Positions 7,160 to 13,620 of a stretch of DNA of 15,332 nucleotides are shown one piece after another; the stretch's first letter is position 1, and each line of letters opens with the position of its first letter. The notes beneath the pieces are model-generated. The model was not told the DNA's origin and ran no database searches. It saw only the letters and a list, made by a program, of their open reading frames with translations. Origin of the DNA: Campylobacterales bacterium (GTDB lineage: Bacteria > Campylobacterota > Campylobacteria > Campylobacterales > JALSKU01). The stretch covers positions 1-15,332 of the forward strand of contig JALVWI010000059.1 in NCBI GenBank assembly GCA_027038335.1, given 5' to 3'. The position numbers and the translations under genes were made by a program.

Positions 7160-7224
7160 GCTACTTAATATAAATTTAACACTAAAAAGTTATAATTTGT
7201 TTTTTGTATAATAAAAGGCAAATA
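7160..7224 (+). promoter_or_regulatory. Candidate promoter for the TauE-like / kinase / regulator unit
   Basis: TATAAT appears twice, at 7191-7196 (TTATAATTTG) and 7207-7212 (TGTATAATAAAAGG), in very AT-rich DNA after the carA stop. The first would place the transcription start near 7203 and leave about 20 bases of leader before GTG 7225. AAAAGG at 7213-7218 is the ribosome site, six bases from that GTG. Confidence 0.5.
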
Positions 7225-7941
7225 GTGGATATAGTAAATTTTTATGTTATTATAAGTGTAGCTTTTTTAGGAAGTCTAGGGCATTGTGTAGGAATGTGCG
7301 GAGGCTTTATAGTAGCTTATACCGCTGCAAAGATTGATGCTAGCAAAAGCAAATCATATCAATTTTTATGTCATTTACTTTATAATCTAGGCAGAATTAC
7401 ATCTTATACTATCATTGGAATTATATTTGGATTGCTTGGCAGTATATTTGTTTTTGATCATATCTCTATGGGACTTCTAAATTTAGTTATCGGTATTTTT
7501 ATGGTTGTTATGGGATTTTCTTTGATGGGTAAGATAAAGTTTTTAACTTCTATAGAAGTATCTTTGGCGGGCAGTTCTGTAGTAAAAAAACTTTTTTCAA
7601 AACTTATCCATTCCAAATCCTTACCTAGTTTCTTTTTTCTTGGCATGTTAAACGGTTTTTTGCCTTGTGGACTTGTTTACTTTTTTGCCGCCTCAGCCGC
7701 TTCAACCGCATCTCCTTTTTGGGGTGGAGTTGTGATGTTTATCTTCGGTCTTTCGACTATACCTGTACTACTTGGTCTAGGTTTTGTTGTAGGCTCATTA
7801 AAAAGTAGTAGTTTTAGACAAACTATGATTCAAATTGCTTCTTTTGTTATAATTGCATTTGGACTTTATATGATATATAAGGGATATTGGTTTGTAACAG
7901 ATCCAAATGCAACATTTCATGACTGCTGTAAAGCGAAATAA
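7225..7941 (+). CDS. TauE/SafE (DsbD_2-like) multi-span membrane protein
   Basis: This 238-residue inner-membrane protein has about six predicted spans. It carries the paired motifs GSLGHCVGMCGG (cysteines 21 and 25, histidine 20) and NGFLPCGLVY (cysteine 148), as in the sulfite exporter TauE/SafE or DsbD_2 group. In other proteobacteria such proteins sit next to cbb3 oxidase assembly genes and are suspected to handle copper or thiols. The C-terminus HDCCK could bind metal. I prefer GTG 7225 to TTG 7204: AAAAGG is six bases from the GTG, and the TTG would fall beside a TATAAT box and add a charged extension. In Campylobacter a membrane protein (Cj1493c, from memory) holds the same place before the kinase. 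The transported species is not known. Confidence 0.72.
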   Translation: MDIVNFYVIISVAFLGSLGHCVGMCGGFIVAYTAAKIDASKSKSYQFLCHLLYNLGRITSYTIIGIIFGLLGSIFVFDHISMGLLNLVIGIFMVVMGFSLMGKIKFLTSIEVSLAGSSVVKKLFSKLIHSKSLPSFFFLGMLNGFLPCGLVYFFAASAASTASPFWGGVVMFIFGLSTIPVLLGLGFVVGSLKSSSFRQTMIQIASFVIIAFGLYMIYKGYWFVTDPNATFHDCCKAK

Positions 7942-7945
7942 AGAC

Positions 7946-7994
7946 TTTTAGGGTTGAGGATTTAGGTTTAAGCTCTTAGCTCCTAACTCTTGGC
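7946..7994. repeat. Heptamer-repeat array D before the histidine kinase
   Basis: Seven contiguous 7-bp units fill 49 bases: TTTTAGG, GTTGAGG, ATTTAGG, TTTAAGC, TCTTAGC, TCCTAAC, TCTTGGC. The first half is G-strand and the second C-strand, so it folds around TAAG-CT-CTTA (7969-7978), with further pairing of GGATTTAGG to CCTAACTC across a one-base bulge. It begins five bases after the upstream stop. Confidence 0.75.
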
Positions 7995-7995
7995 T

Positions 7996-8008
7996 TTTCC
8001 AAAGGAAG
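7996..8008 (+). promoter_or_regulatory. Hairpin that encloses the kinase Shine-Dalgarno
   Basis: TTCC (7997-8000) and GGAA (8004-8007) form a 4-bp stem around AAA, extendable by one T-G pair. The AAGGAAG that serves ATG 8014 is in the loop and 3' arm. The geometry resembles the carA hairpin but is weaker. Confidence 0.35.
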
Positions 8009-8013
8009 TATGC

Positions 8014-9225
8014 ATGTTAAAGCAATATATTGAAGCTATTGAAAAAAATAATATAGTATCAAAAACAGATATAAACGGTATCATAACTTTTGCCAATGAA
8101 GAGTTTTGTAAGATTTCAAAATATTCAAAAGAAGAACTTATAGGTAAAAATCATAATATCGTAAGGCATCCTGATGTGCCAAAAGCAGCATTTAAAAAAT
8201 TGTGGGATACTATCTTAGCAAAAAAAACATATAAAGCTACTGTAAAAAATATGGCAAAAGATGGAACTACTTTTTATGTAAATTCAACAGTTATACCTAT
8301 TTTGAATGAAAATGGAGATATTAAAGAGTTTGTTGCTATAAGATATGATGTTACTAAAGCGGTACTTACTGCAAAAAAGCTTGAAAAAAAGGAGAAAGAG
8401 CTTGAAAGTTTAAATGCTACTCTTGAGCAAAGAATTAAAAAGCAAACATTAAAATTGCAAGAATTAAATAAAAATCTTGAAATAAAAGTTCAAAAAGAGG
8501 TAAAAAAGAATAGAGAGAAAGATAGGATAATGTTCCAACAGGCTAGATTTGCCGCAATGGGTGAAATGATAGCCAATATCGCTCACCAATGGAGGCAACC
8601 TCTTAGTGAACTTGGCATTTTGCTTTTCAAGATGAAAAATGCCTTTTTAAAAAAGGATGTGTATAATTTTAACAAAGATTATAATGATTGCAAAGTCGTT
8701 ATCAATAGAATGTCAAAAACTATAGATGATTTTAGAGATTTTTTCAAATCTACTAGAGAAAAAAGTGATTTTTATATAGAAGATACTGTTGAAGAGGCTA
8801 TTTTTATTATAAAAGAGACACTAAAAAGTCATAATATTAAAATAAATTTTAATAATAAACAGAGTATAATTATAAACGGATATTCAAATGAGATATTGCA
8901 GGTAATATTAAATATACTAAATAATGCAAAAGATGTTTTAATATCCAAAGATAAAAATCATAAAAATATAGATATAGAGATTGCTTCATTAAGCGATAAA
9001 GTCAATATTTCTATATGCGATAACGGAGGAGGGATAAGTGAAAATATTATTGAAAAAATATTTGATCCTTATTTTACAACAAAACATAGCAAACAAGGTA
9101 CGGGAATAGGACTGTATATGAGTAAAAAAATTATAGAGCAAAATGGCGGTTCGATAGAAGTTTCAAATAAAAAAGATGGTGCATGTTTTATGATAAAATT
9201 ACCAAAAAAACAGGAAGAAAAATGA
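8014..9225 (+). CDS. Soluble PAS-domain histidine kinase
   Basis: This is a 403-residue sensor kinase without a membrane segment. A PAS domain (about residues 8-120) contains GKNHNIVRHPDVPKAAF followed by a tryptophan, the pattern of the flavin-binding Aer-type redox PAS. A lysine-rich coiled coil (about 120-175) leads to the dimerisation domain with H191 in NIAHQWRQPL as the likely phosphorylated histidine. The ATPase domain shows the N box QVILNILNNAKDVL, ICDNGGGI, IFDPYFTTK and GTGIGLYMSK. ATG 8014 was chosen over TTG 7990 because AAGGAA is six bases before it and the extra N-terminus would come from repeat-array DNA. Its stop overlaps the start of the response regulator (ATGA). The position upstream of ccoN and the PAS type suggest sensing of redox state or oxygen; the ligand is inference. 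Confidence 0.9.
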   Translation: MLKQYIEAIEKNNIVSKTDINGIITFANEEFCKISKYSKEELIGKNHNIVRHPDVPKAAFKKLWDTILAKKTYKATVKNMAKDGTTFYVNSTVIPILNENGDIKEFVAIRYDVTKAVLTAKKLEKKEKELESLNATLEQRIKKQTLKLQELNKNLEIKVQKEVKKNREKDRIMFQQARFAAMGEMIANIAHQWRQPLSELGILLFKMKNAFLKKDVYNFNKDYNDCKVVINRMSKTIDDFRDFFKSTREKSDFYIEDTVEEAIFIIKETLKSHNIKINFNNKQSIIINGYSNEILQVILNILNNAKDVLISKDKNHKNIDIEIASLSDKVNISICDNGGGISENIIEKIFDPYFTTKHSKQGTGIGLYMSKKIIEQNGGSIEVSNKKDGACFMIKLPKKQEEK

Positions 9226-9902
9226 ATAAAAAGAGTATCAACAAAGATTTGACCCTACTTTATGTGGAAGATGAAGATAAGATAAGAAATCTTTTAAAGA
9301 GTGCTATTGAAAATGAATTTAAAGAAATTATAACTGCAAGTAACGGTGATGAGGGATTTAAAAAATTTAAAAAATTTCAACCGGATATTGTAGTAAGCGA
9401 TATACTTATGCCGATTTGTAATGGTTTGGATATGTCTAAAAAGATAAGAGAGATATCCAAAGATGTTCCTATTATTTTGTTTACTGCTTTTAGTGAAAAA
9501 GAGAAACTTTTAAGTGCTATTGATATAGGTATAGATAAATATCTTATAAAACCTGTTGATGTTGACGAACTTATTGTTACTATTGAGGAAATAGCAAGCA
9601 AAAAACTAGCACTTGAAAATATTATAAGTTTAAGTAATAATTATGAATTTAATAAAACAAAAAAAATACTATCTAAAAATGGAGTTGAAATAAAGCTTAC
9701 TAAAAAAGAATTAAGTTTCATATATCTCTTGGTGGATAATATCGGCTCTTTTGTTTCTCACGATGATTTGAAAAAAAATATTTGGAATAATATCAAAGTA
9801 AATGATGCTGCGGTTAGAACTTTTATAAAAAGGATAAGAACAAAGACTGACAAGGAATTTGTGGAGAATATTTCAGGTTTAGGATATAAGCTAAGGGCTT
9901 AA
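9222..9902 (+). CDS. OmpR/PhoB-type response regulator
   Basis: This 226-residue protein has a receiver domain (about 9-125) with acidic residues E16, D17 and E18 in YVEDED, phosphoacceptor D60 in VVSDILMP, T88 in LFTAF and K110 in YLIKPVD. A C-terminal winged helix (about 140-226) carries KLTKKELSFIYLLV, the recognition-helix region AAVRTFIKRIR and the final ISGLGYKLRA of the OmpR family. I use ATG 9222 rather than ATG 9183: AGGAAG lies just upstream, the four-base ATGA overlap with the kinase is typical, and the receiver strand then starts at the normal distance. It is the obvious partner of the kinase. The nearest target is the cco promoter, starting directly after its stop, which holds an 11-bp-spaced repeat. 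Confidence 0.93.
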   Translation: MNKKSINKDLTLLYVEDEDKIRNLLKSAIENEFKEIITASNGDEGFKKFKKFQPDIVVSDILMPICNGLDMSKKIREISKDVPIILFTAFSEKEKLLSAIDIGIDKYLIKPVDVDELIVTIEEIASKKLALENIISLSNNYEFNKTKKILSKNGVEIKLTKKELSFIYLLVDNIGSFVSHDDLKKNIWNNIKVNDAAVRTFIKRIRTKTDKEFVENISGLGYKLRA

Positions 9903-9939
9903 ATTCTTCATAAAACTTACAAATAACTTATGTAAAAAA

Positions 9940-9959
9940 TTTAACAAACTTTTAACAAA
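9940..9959 (+). promoter_or_regulatory. 11-bp-spaced direct repeat, candidate response-regulator operator
   Basis: TTTAACAAA occurs at 9940-9948 and again, identical, at 9951-9959, exactly 11 bp apart. OmpR/PhoB-type regulators bind as head-to-tail dimers to direct repeats with about 11 bp centre spacing. The pair ends just upstream of where the -35 of the ccoN promoter would be. That the adjacent regulator binds here is inference. Confidence 0.5.
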
Positions 9960-9964
9960 TTTAA

Positions 9965-9993
9965 GTTTATTTGTATAAAACTTGTAGTACAAT
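9965..9993 (+). promoter_or_regulatory. Candidate ccoN promoter
   Basis: TACAAT at 9988-9993 is the best -10 hexamer in the 138-base gap. A 17-bp spacer leads back to the poor -35 match GTTTAT (9965-9970). This would give a transcript start near 10000 and a leader of about 40 bases. The weak -35 beside a direct repeat fits an activated promoter. Confidence 0.4.
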
Positions 9994-10027
9994 TACAACG
10001 AATGTGACATTTATATGACAAAATTAT

Positions 10028-10034
10028 AAGGAGG
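10028..10034 (+). promoter_or_regulatory. Strong Shine-Dalgarno of ccoN
   Basis: AAGGAGG, six bases before ATG 10041, is among the strongest ribosome sites in the window, with a similar AAGGAGG before ccoO. It fits high expression of the oxidase. Confidence 0.8.
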
Positions 10035-10040
10035 TATTGT

Positions 10041-11507
10041 ATGCAAGACAGCAATGCAATAGCGTACGATTATACGATTGCTAAAGCTTATACGATTTTA
10101 GCGATTGTTTTGGGTATAGTTGGAATGACTATCGGAGTGTTTATAGCATTCGAGTTGGCATTTCCACATTTAAACTACCTAGGCGGGGAATATTTGATCT
10201 TTGGTAGATTGAGACCTATGCACACTGACTCAGTGGCATTCGGCTTTACAGTAAGCGGTATATTTGCTACTTGGTACTATGTAGGTCAAAGAGTTTTAAA
10301 AGTTTCTATGGCTGAGTCCAAATTTTTAATGGGTTTAGCAAAATTTCAAGTGCTTTTATATGTTCTAACTGTAGCTGCTGTAGTAGTTTCATTACTTTTA
10401 GGTTATACTACTTCAAAAGAGTATGCAGAGTTTGAGTGGCCTATAGATATAGCTATTGTTGTTATATGGGTTATATGGGGTATAGAGATATTCGGTCTTA
10501 TCGGACTTAGAAGAGAAAGAGTTCTTTATATTTCAGTATGGTATTATATAGCTACATTCTTGGGTGTAGGTATGCTTTATGTATTTAACAATATGGAAGT
10601 ACCTACTTATTTTATAGCTCATGTCGGAAGTTGGATGAAATCAGTATCAATGTATGCAGGAAGCAATGATGCTATGGTTCAGTGGTGGTATGGACACAAT
10701 GCTGTTGCATTTGTTTTTACAGTACCTATTATCGCTATGATATACTACTTTTTACCTAAAGAGTCAGGTCAACCTATATTTTCTTACAAACTTTCACTTC
10801 TTTCATTTTGGGGTTTGATGTTTGTATATCTTTGGGCAGGCGGTCACCACCTACTATATTCTACAGTTCCAGATTGGGTACAAACTATGGGTTCTATTTT
10901 CTCAGTTGTTCTTATTCTTCCATCTTGGGGTAGTGCTATAAATATGCTACTTACTATGAAAGGTGAGTGGGGACAACTTCAAGAAAATCCACTTATTAAG
11001 TTTATGATACTTGCTTCAACTTTCTATATGTTCTCAACACTAGAAGGTCCTATCCAAGCTATCAAATCAGTAAATGCTTTGGCTCACTTTACAAACTGGA
11101 TTCCAGGACATGTTCATGACGGTACTTTAGGCTGGGTTGGATTTATGATCATAGCTTCTATTTATCACATGGCTCCTAGAATGTTTAAAAGAGAGATATA
11201 TAGCAAAAAACTTGTTGATGCACAATTTTGGCTACAAACTACAGGTATAGTTCTTTACTTTACAAGTATGTGGATAGCAGGTATCACTCAAGGTATGATG
11301 TGGAGAGCAACTGATATGTATGGAAACTTGACTTACTCTTTTATAGATGCTGTTAAAGTTTTACATCCATACTATACTCTAAGGGGAATAGGTGGAATTT
11401 TCTACTTAATAGGTGTGTTTATGTGGGCATATAATATCTACAAAACATTTGCGGCTGGTAAGAAGCTTGAAAAAGAGCCTGCTTACACATCGCCTATGGC
11501 ATCATAA
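10041..11507 (+). CDS. ccoN: cbb3-type cytochrome c oxidase subunit I
   Basis: CcoN is the catalytic subunit of the high-affinity microaerobic terminal oxidase in the inner membrane. It carries low-spin heme b, heme b3 and CuB. The 488-residue protein has about 12 spans. Expected ligands are visible: H61 and H359 for heme b, H357 for heme b3, and H219 (WWYGHN) with H269/H270 (GGHH) for CuB. Y263, six residues before H269, fits the tyrosine cross-linked to a CuB histidine in the C family, and E335 in STLEGP matches the conserved glutamate of the proton path. It is the first gene of ccoN-ccoO-ccoQ-ccoP, with a strong AAGGAGG ribosome site. No anomalies were seen. Confidence 0.98.
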   Translation: MQDSNAIAYDYTIAKAYTILAIVLGIVGMTIGVFIAFELAFPHLNYLGGEYLIFGRLRPMHTDSVAFGFTVSGIFATWYYVGQRVLKVSMAESKFLMGLAKFQVLLYVLTVAAVVVSLLLGYTTSKEYAEFEWPIDIAIVVIWVIWGIEIFGLIGLRRERVLYISVWYYIATFLGVGMLYVFNNMEVPTYFIAHVGSWMKSVSMYAGSNDAMVQWWYGHNAVAFVFTVPIIAMIYYFLPKESGQPIFSYKLSLLSFWGLMFVYLWAGGHHLLYSTVPDWVQTMGSIFSVVLILPSWGSAINMLLTMKGEWGQLQENPLIKFMILASTFYMFSTLEGPIQAIKSVNALAHFTNWIPGHVHDGTLGWVGFMIIASIYHMAPRMFKREIYSKKLVDAQFWLQTTGIVLYFTSMWIAGITQGMMWRATDMYGNLTYSFIDAVKVLHPYYTLRGIGGIFYLIGVFMWAYNIYKTFAAGKKLEKEPAYTSPMAS

Positions 11508-11519
11508 AAGGAGGTTGAT

Positions 11520-12185
11520 ATGTTTCATTGGTTAGAAAAAAATCCATTCTTTTTTGCAGTAGGTGTTTTTGTTGTTATAGCTTATGCAGGGCTTGTTACT
11601 ATATTACCTGATTTTGCTAAATCTTCCAGACCGCTTGTCGGCACAAAGCCTTATACGCTTTTGCAACTAGCAGGAAGACAAATATATATAAAAGAGAGTT
11701 GTAATGCTTGTCATTCTCAGCTTATCAGACCGTTTAAAAGTGAGACTGATAGATACGGAATGTATAGTTTAAGTGGTGAGTATGCTTATGATAGACCTTT
11801 CCTTTGGGGTTCAGAGAGAACTGGTCCAGATCTTCACAGAGTCGGTAACTATAGGACTACTGACTGGCATGAAAATCACATGATGAATCCTCAAAGTGTT
11901 GTTCCCGATAGTATTATGCCGGCATATCCTCATCTTTTTAAAGATATAGCTGATTTAGATACTGCTTATGCTGAGGCTTATACAGTAAAAAAAGTTTTCG
12001 GTGTTCCTTATGATAAGCCGGGTATGCCAAAACTTGGTGATATAAAAAGTGCTGAAGCAGGAGCTTTGGCTGATGCTAAAAAGATTGCAGCTGATATGAA
12101 AGATCAAAGTGTAAAAAACTTGGTGGCTCAAGGAAAAGTACCTGAGATCGTTGCACTTATAGCATATCTAAACAGTTTAAAATAA
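11520..12185 (+). CDS. ccoO: cbb3 oxidase monoheme cytochrome c subunit II
   Basis: CcoO is a membrane-anchored c-type cytochrome that passes electrons to CcoN. The 221-residue protein has one N-terminal span (about residues 9-30), then KESCNACHSQLIRPF with the CxxCH heme site at C61/C64/H65. M133 in DSIMPAYPHLF is the probable sixth ligand. The AERTGPDLHRVG-like block (here SERTGPDLHRVG) is conserved. It starts 12 bases after ccoN with AAGGAGG in the gap. The C-terminal third is a helical, alanine- and lysine-rich extension around GALADAKKIAADMKDQ, as in other CcoO proteins. Confidence 0.97.
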   Translation: MFHWLEKNPFFFAVGVFVVIAYAGLVTILPDFAKSSRPLVGTKPYTLLQLAGRQIYIKESCNACHSQLIRPFKSETDRYGMYSLSGEYAYDRPFLWGSERTGPDLHRVGNYRTTDWHENHMMNPQSVVPDSIMPAYPHLFKDIADLDTAYAEAYTVKKVFGVPYDKPGMPKLGDIKSAEAGALADAKKIAADMKDQSVKNLVAQGKVPEIVALIAYLNSLK

Positions 12186-12197
12186 AAGGATAAAGAT

Positions 12198-12419
12198 TTG
12201 GAGGCAGAAACTATAAGAGAATTACAAGCTTATGGCTATATTTTGATGATAATATTGCTTACAGTTGGGTTGTATGCATATATTCATCATTTATATAAAA
12301 CTCAAAAAGAGGGCAAGAGGGATTATGAAAAGTATTCAAATCTTGCTTTGCATGATGATATAGATTCTTCTCCAGTCGAAAAACATACTAAAGAAAAAAA
12401 TGAGGAAGGAGCAAATTAA
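12198..12419 (+). CDS. ccoQ: cbb3 oxidase small subunit CcoQ
   Basis: This 73-residue single-span protein has its membrane helix at about residues 10-31 (AYGYILMIILLTVGLYAYI) and a charged cytoplasmic tail. CcoQ helps stabilise the association of CcoP with CcoNO. It starts at TTG 12198, seven bases after AAAGGA, because no ATG is available in the right place. Its TAA shares one base with the ccoP ATG. Identity rests mainly on position between ccoO and ccoP and on size, since CcoQ sequences diverge widely. Confidence 0.88.
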   Translation: MEAETIRELQAYGYILMIILLTVGLYAYIHHLYKTQKEGKRDYEKYSNLALHDDIDSSPVEKHTKEKNEEGAN

Positions 12420-13267
12420 TGAAATGGTTTAATGATAATGTAAATGTTCTTGCTCTGATCGGTGCTGCTGTTATCATTATATTGACTGTTGTTGTAGCAG
12501 GTAAATATATAAGACAAATGAAGACCGATAAGAGTACGGGTGAATTGACAGGTGAAGAATGGGATGGTGTAGGCGAATATAACAATCCTGTTCCAACAGG
12601 TTGGGGTATGGCATTTGTAGGTACAATAATATGGTGGATATGGTATGCGTTGGCAGGTTATCCGCTTTGGTCTTTTTCTCAAATAGGTCAGTGGAACCAA
12701 GAAGAGCAAACTTACAATAAAATGTTCCAAAAAAAATGGGCACATGCAAATGCTGATACACTAAGAAATATGGGTGAAGGTGTATTTATCAACAACTGTG
12801 CACCTTGTCACGGTATCACAGGTGACGGACTAAACGGAAAAGCACAAAATTTTATGCACAGATTTGCCGCAAAGCAAGTTCTTGATGTTATAAAAAGAGG
12901 CTCTGCCGCACTTGGAGATAAAAAGATAGGTGACGGTAAAGGTCAGCTAGGATATGCTTTAGGCGAAATGCCTGCAGGTATGGCAAGCGGAGATATGGCT
13001 AAACAGATAGCTGATTATGTTGCCGGTGGTTTAAAAGGTAAAGCTCCTGCGGGATTTGCTACATGTGCGGGTTGTCATGGACAAGACGGTAAAGGTAACG
13101 GCGGAACTGCACCTAACTTGACAGCTTATGATCAAACATTGGTTTCACATGTTTTAGCACATGGTAAAAGAGGAATGCTTGGAAGAATGCCTGCATTTGA
13201 CAATGGAATACTTTCAAAAATTCAGAAAAAAGCTGTAGCTACTTATGTAGATACATTAAGACAATAG
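12419..13267 (+). CDS. ccoP: cbb3 oxidase diheme cytochrome c subunit III
   Basis: CcoP accepts electrons from soluble cytochromes or the bc1 complex and hands them to CcoO. The 282-residue protein has two membrane spans (about 8-27 and 62-80) joined by the conserved GEEWDGVGEYNNPVP loop and followed by WWIWYALAGYPLW. Two cytochrome c domains follow, with heme sites NCAPCH (C127/C130/H131) and TCAGCH (C216/C219/H220). Methionines in GEMPAGM and GRMPAF are the probable sixth ligands. Two spans is the longer CcoP type, with an extra N-terminal helix. It is translationally coupled to ccoQ through TAATG. Confidence 0.97.
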   Translation: MKWFNDNVNVLALIGAAVIIILTVVVAGKYIRQMKTDKSTGELTGEEWDGVGEYNNPVPTGWGMAFVGTIIWWIWYALAGYPLWSFSQIGQWNQEEQTYNKMFQKKWAHANADTLRNMGEGVFINNCAPCHGITGDGLNGKAQNFMHRFAAKQVLDVIKRGSAALGDKKIGDGKGQLGYALGEMPAGMASGDMAKQIADYVAGGLKGKAPAGFATCAGCHGQDGKGNGGTAPNLTAYDQTLVSHVLAHGKRGMLGRMPAFDNGILSKIQKKAVATYVDTLRQ

Positions 13268-13276
13268 GAGACGGCA

Positions 13277-13504
13277 ATGAGGTTAAATGAAGAAAATCCT
13301 ACAAGAAGATTATGCTTTAATCTAAACGGCTTAATGGGCGGCATGATAGCATTAATATTACTTTTGTCTATATTGGCTGGATTAACTGCATGGGATATAA
13401 AAGTGCAAAAAGAAAATGCAGAGAATTTTTATAAGCTTAAAGATCCACAAGGTATCCAGTTCAAAAGTGATGATAACTACAAGCACTATGAGCTTGTAAA
13501 ATAA
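13277..13504 (+). CDS. DUF4006 family small membrane protein
   Basis: This 75-residue protein has one span (about residues 18-40, LNGLMGGMIALILLLSILAG) and a short charged C-terminus. The pattern NGLMGG, the single helix and the place straight after ccoP fit DUF4006, a family largely seen after cbb3 genes in Campylobacterota. The start has AGGAG in the nine-base gap from ccoP, so it is cotranscribed and probably works with the oxidase. The biochemical role is unknown; a structural or assembly subunit is the simplest guess. Confidence 0.8.
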   Translation: MRLNEENPTRRLCFNLNGLMGGMIALILLLSILAGLTAWDIKVQKENAENFYKLKDPQGIQFKSDDNYKHYELVK

Positions 13505-13516
13505 TAAGGAGTTAAA

Positions 13517-13618
13517 ATGGGAGATATATTATTTAAATTATCTGGATGGGGATTGGTTTTGACAGCTCTTATCGCTCTTTGGGCGGTTTTGACTCCACAT
13601 CATTTAATGTTAGGTTAG
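13517..13618 (+). CDS. 33-residue single-span microprotein ending the cco operon
   Basis: ATG 13517 lies five bases after AAGGAG (13506-13511), one of the better ribosome sites here, and 12 bases after the DUF4006 stop. The protein begins MGDILFKLSGWG, has a hydrophobic helix (about residues 9-26, GWGLVLTALIALWAVL) and ends TPHHLMLG. A terminator hairpin starts 22 bases after its stop, as expected if this is the last gene of the operon. Size, topology and place recall tiny oxidase subunits such as CcoM of Pseudomonas stutzeri cbb3 or CydX of bd oxidase, but I see no clear sequence match. A longer overlapping frame beginning at 13546 has no ribosome site and is a poorer explanation of this DNA. 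Confidence 0.72.
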   Translation: MGDILFKLSGWGLVLTALIALWAVLTPHHLMLG

Positions 13619-13620
13619 AA

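Noticed and set aside
5381..7185. Shared word TTAACACTAA at 5381 and 7176 as a common operator
   Set aside because: Only ten AT-rich bases in two places; close to chance in this composition and not in a consistent position to the -10 boxes.
7204..7224. TTG 7204 as start of the TauE-like gene
   Set aside because: It adjoins a TATAAT box and adds seven polar residues; GTG 7225 has a properly spaced AAAAGG.
7990..8013. TTG 7990 as start of the histidine kinase
   Set aside because: Its codons come from the repeat array and the Shine-Dalgarno itself; ATG 8014 is correctly spaced.
9183..9221. ATG 9183 as start of the response regulator
   Set aside because: It overlaps the kinase by 43 bases with no ribosome site; ATG 9222 has AGGAAG and the usual ATGA overlap.
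12388..12761. Three overlapping minus-strand frames opposite ccoP
   Set aside because: Opposite a certain gene; compositions are artefacts of the complement of membrane-helix codons.
13546..13620. N-terminal extension of the TPM-like frame from ATG 13546
   Set aside because: No ribosome site, it overlaps the better supported microprotein, and it would move the signal peptide 25 residues inward.
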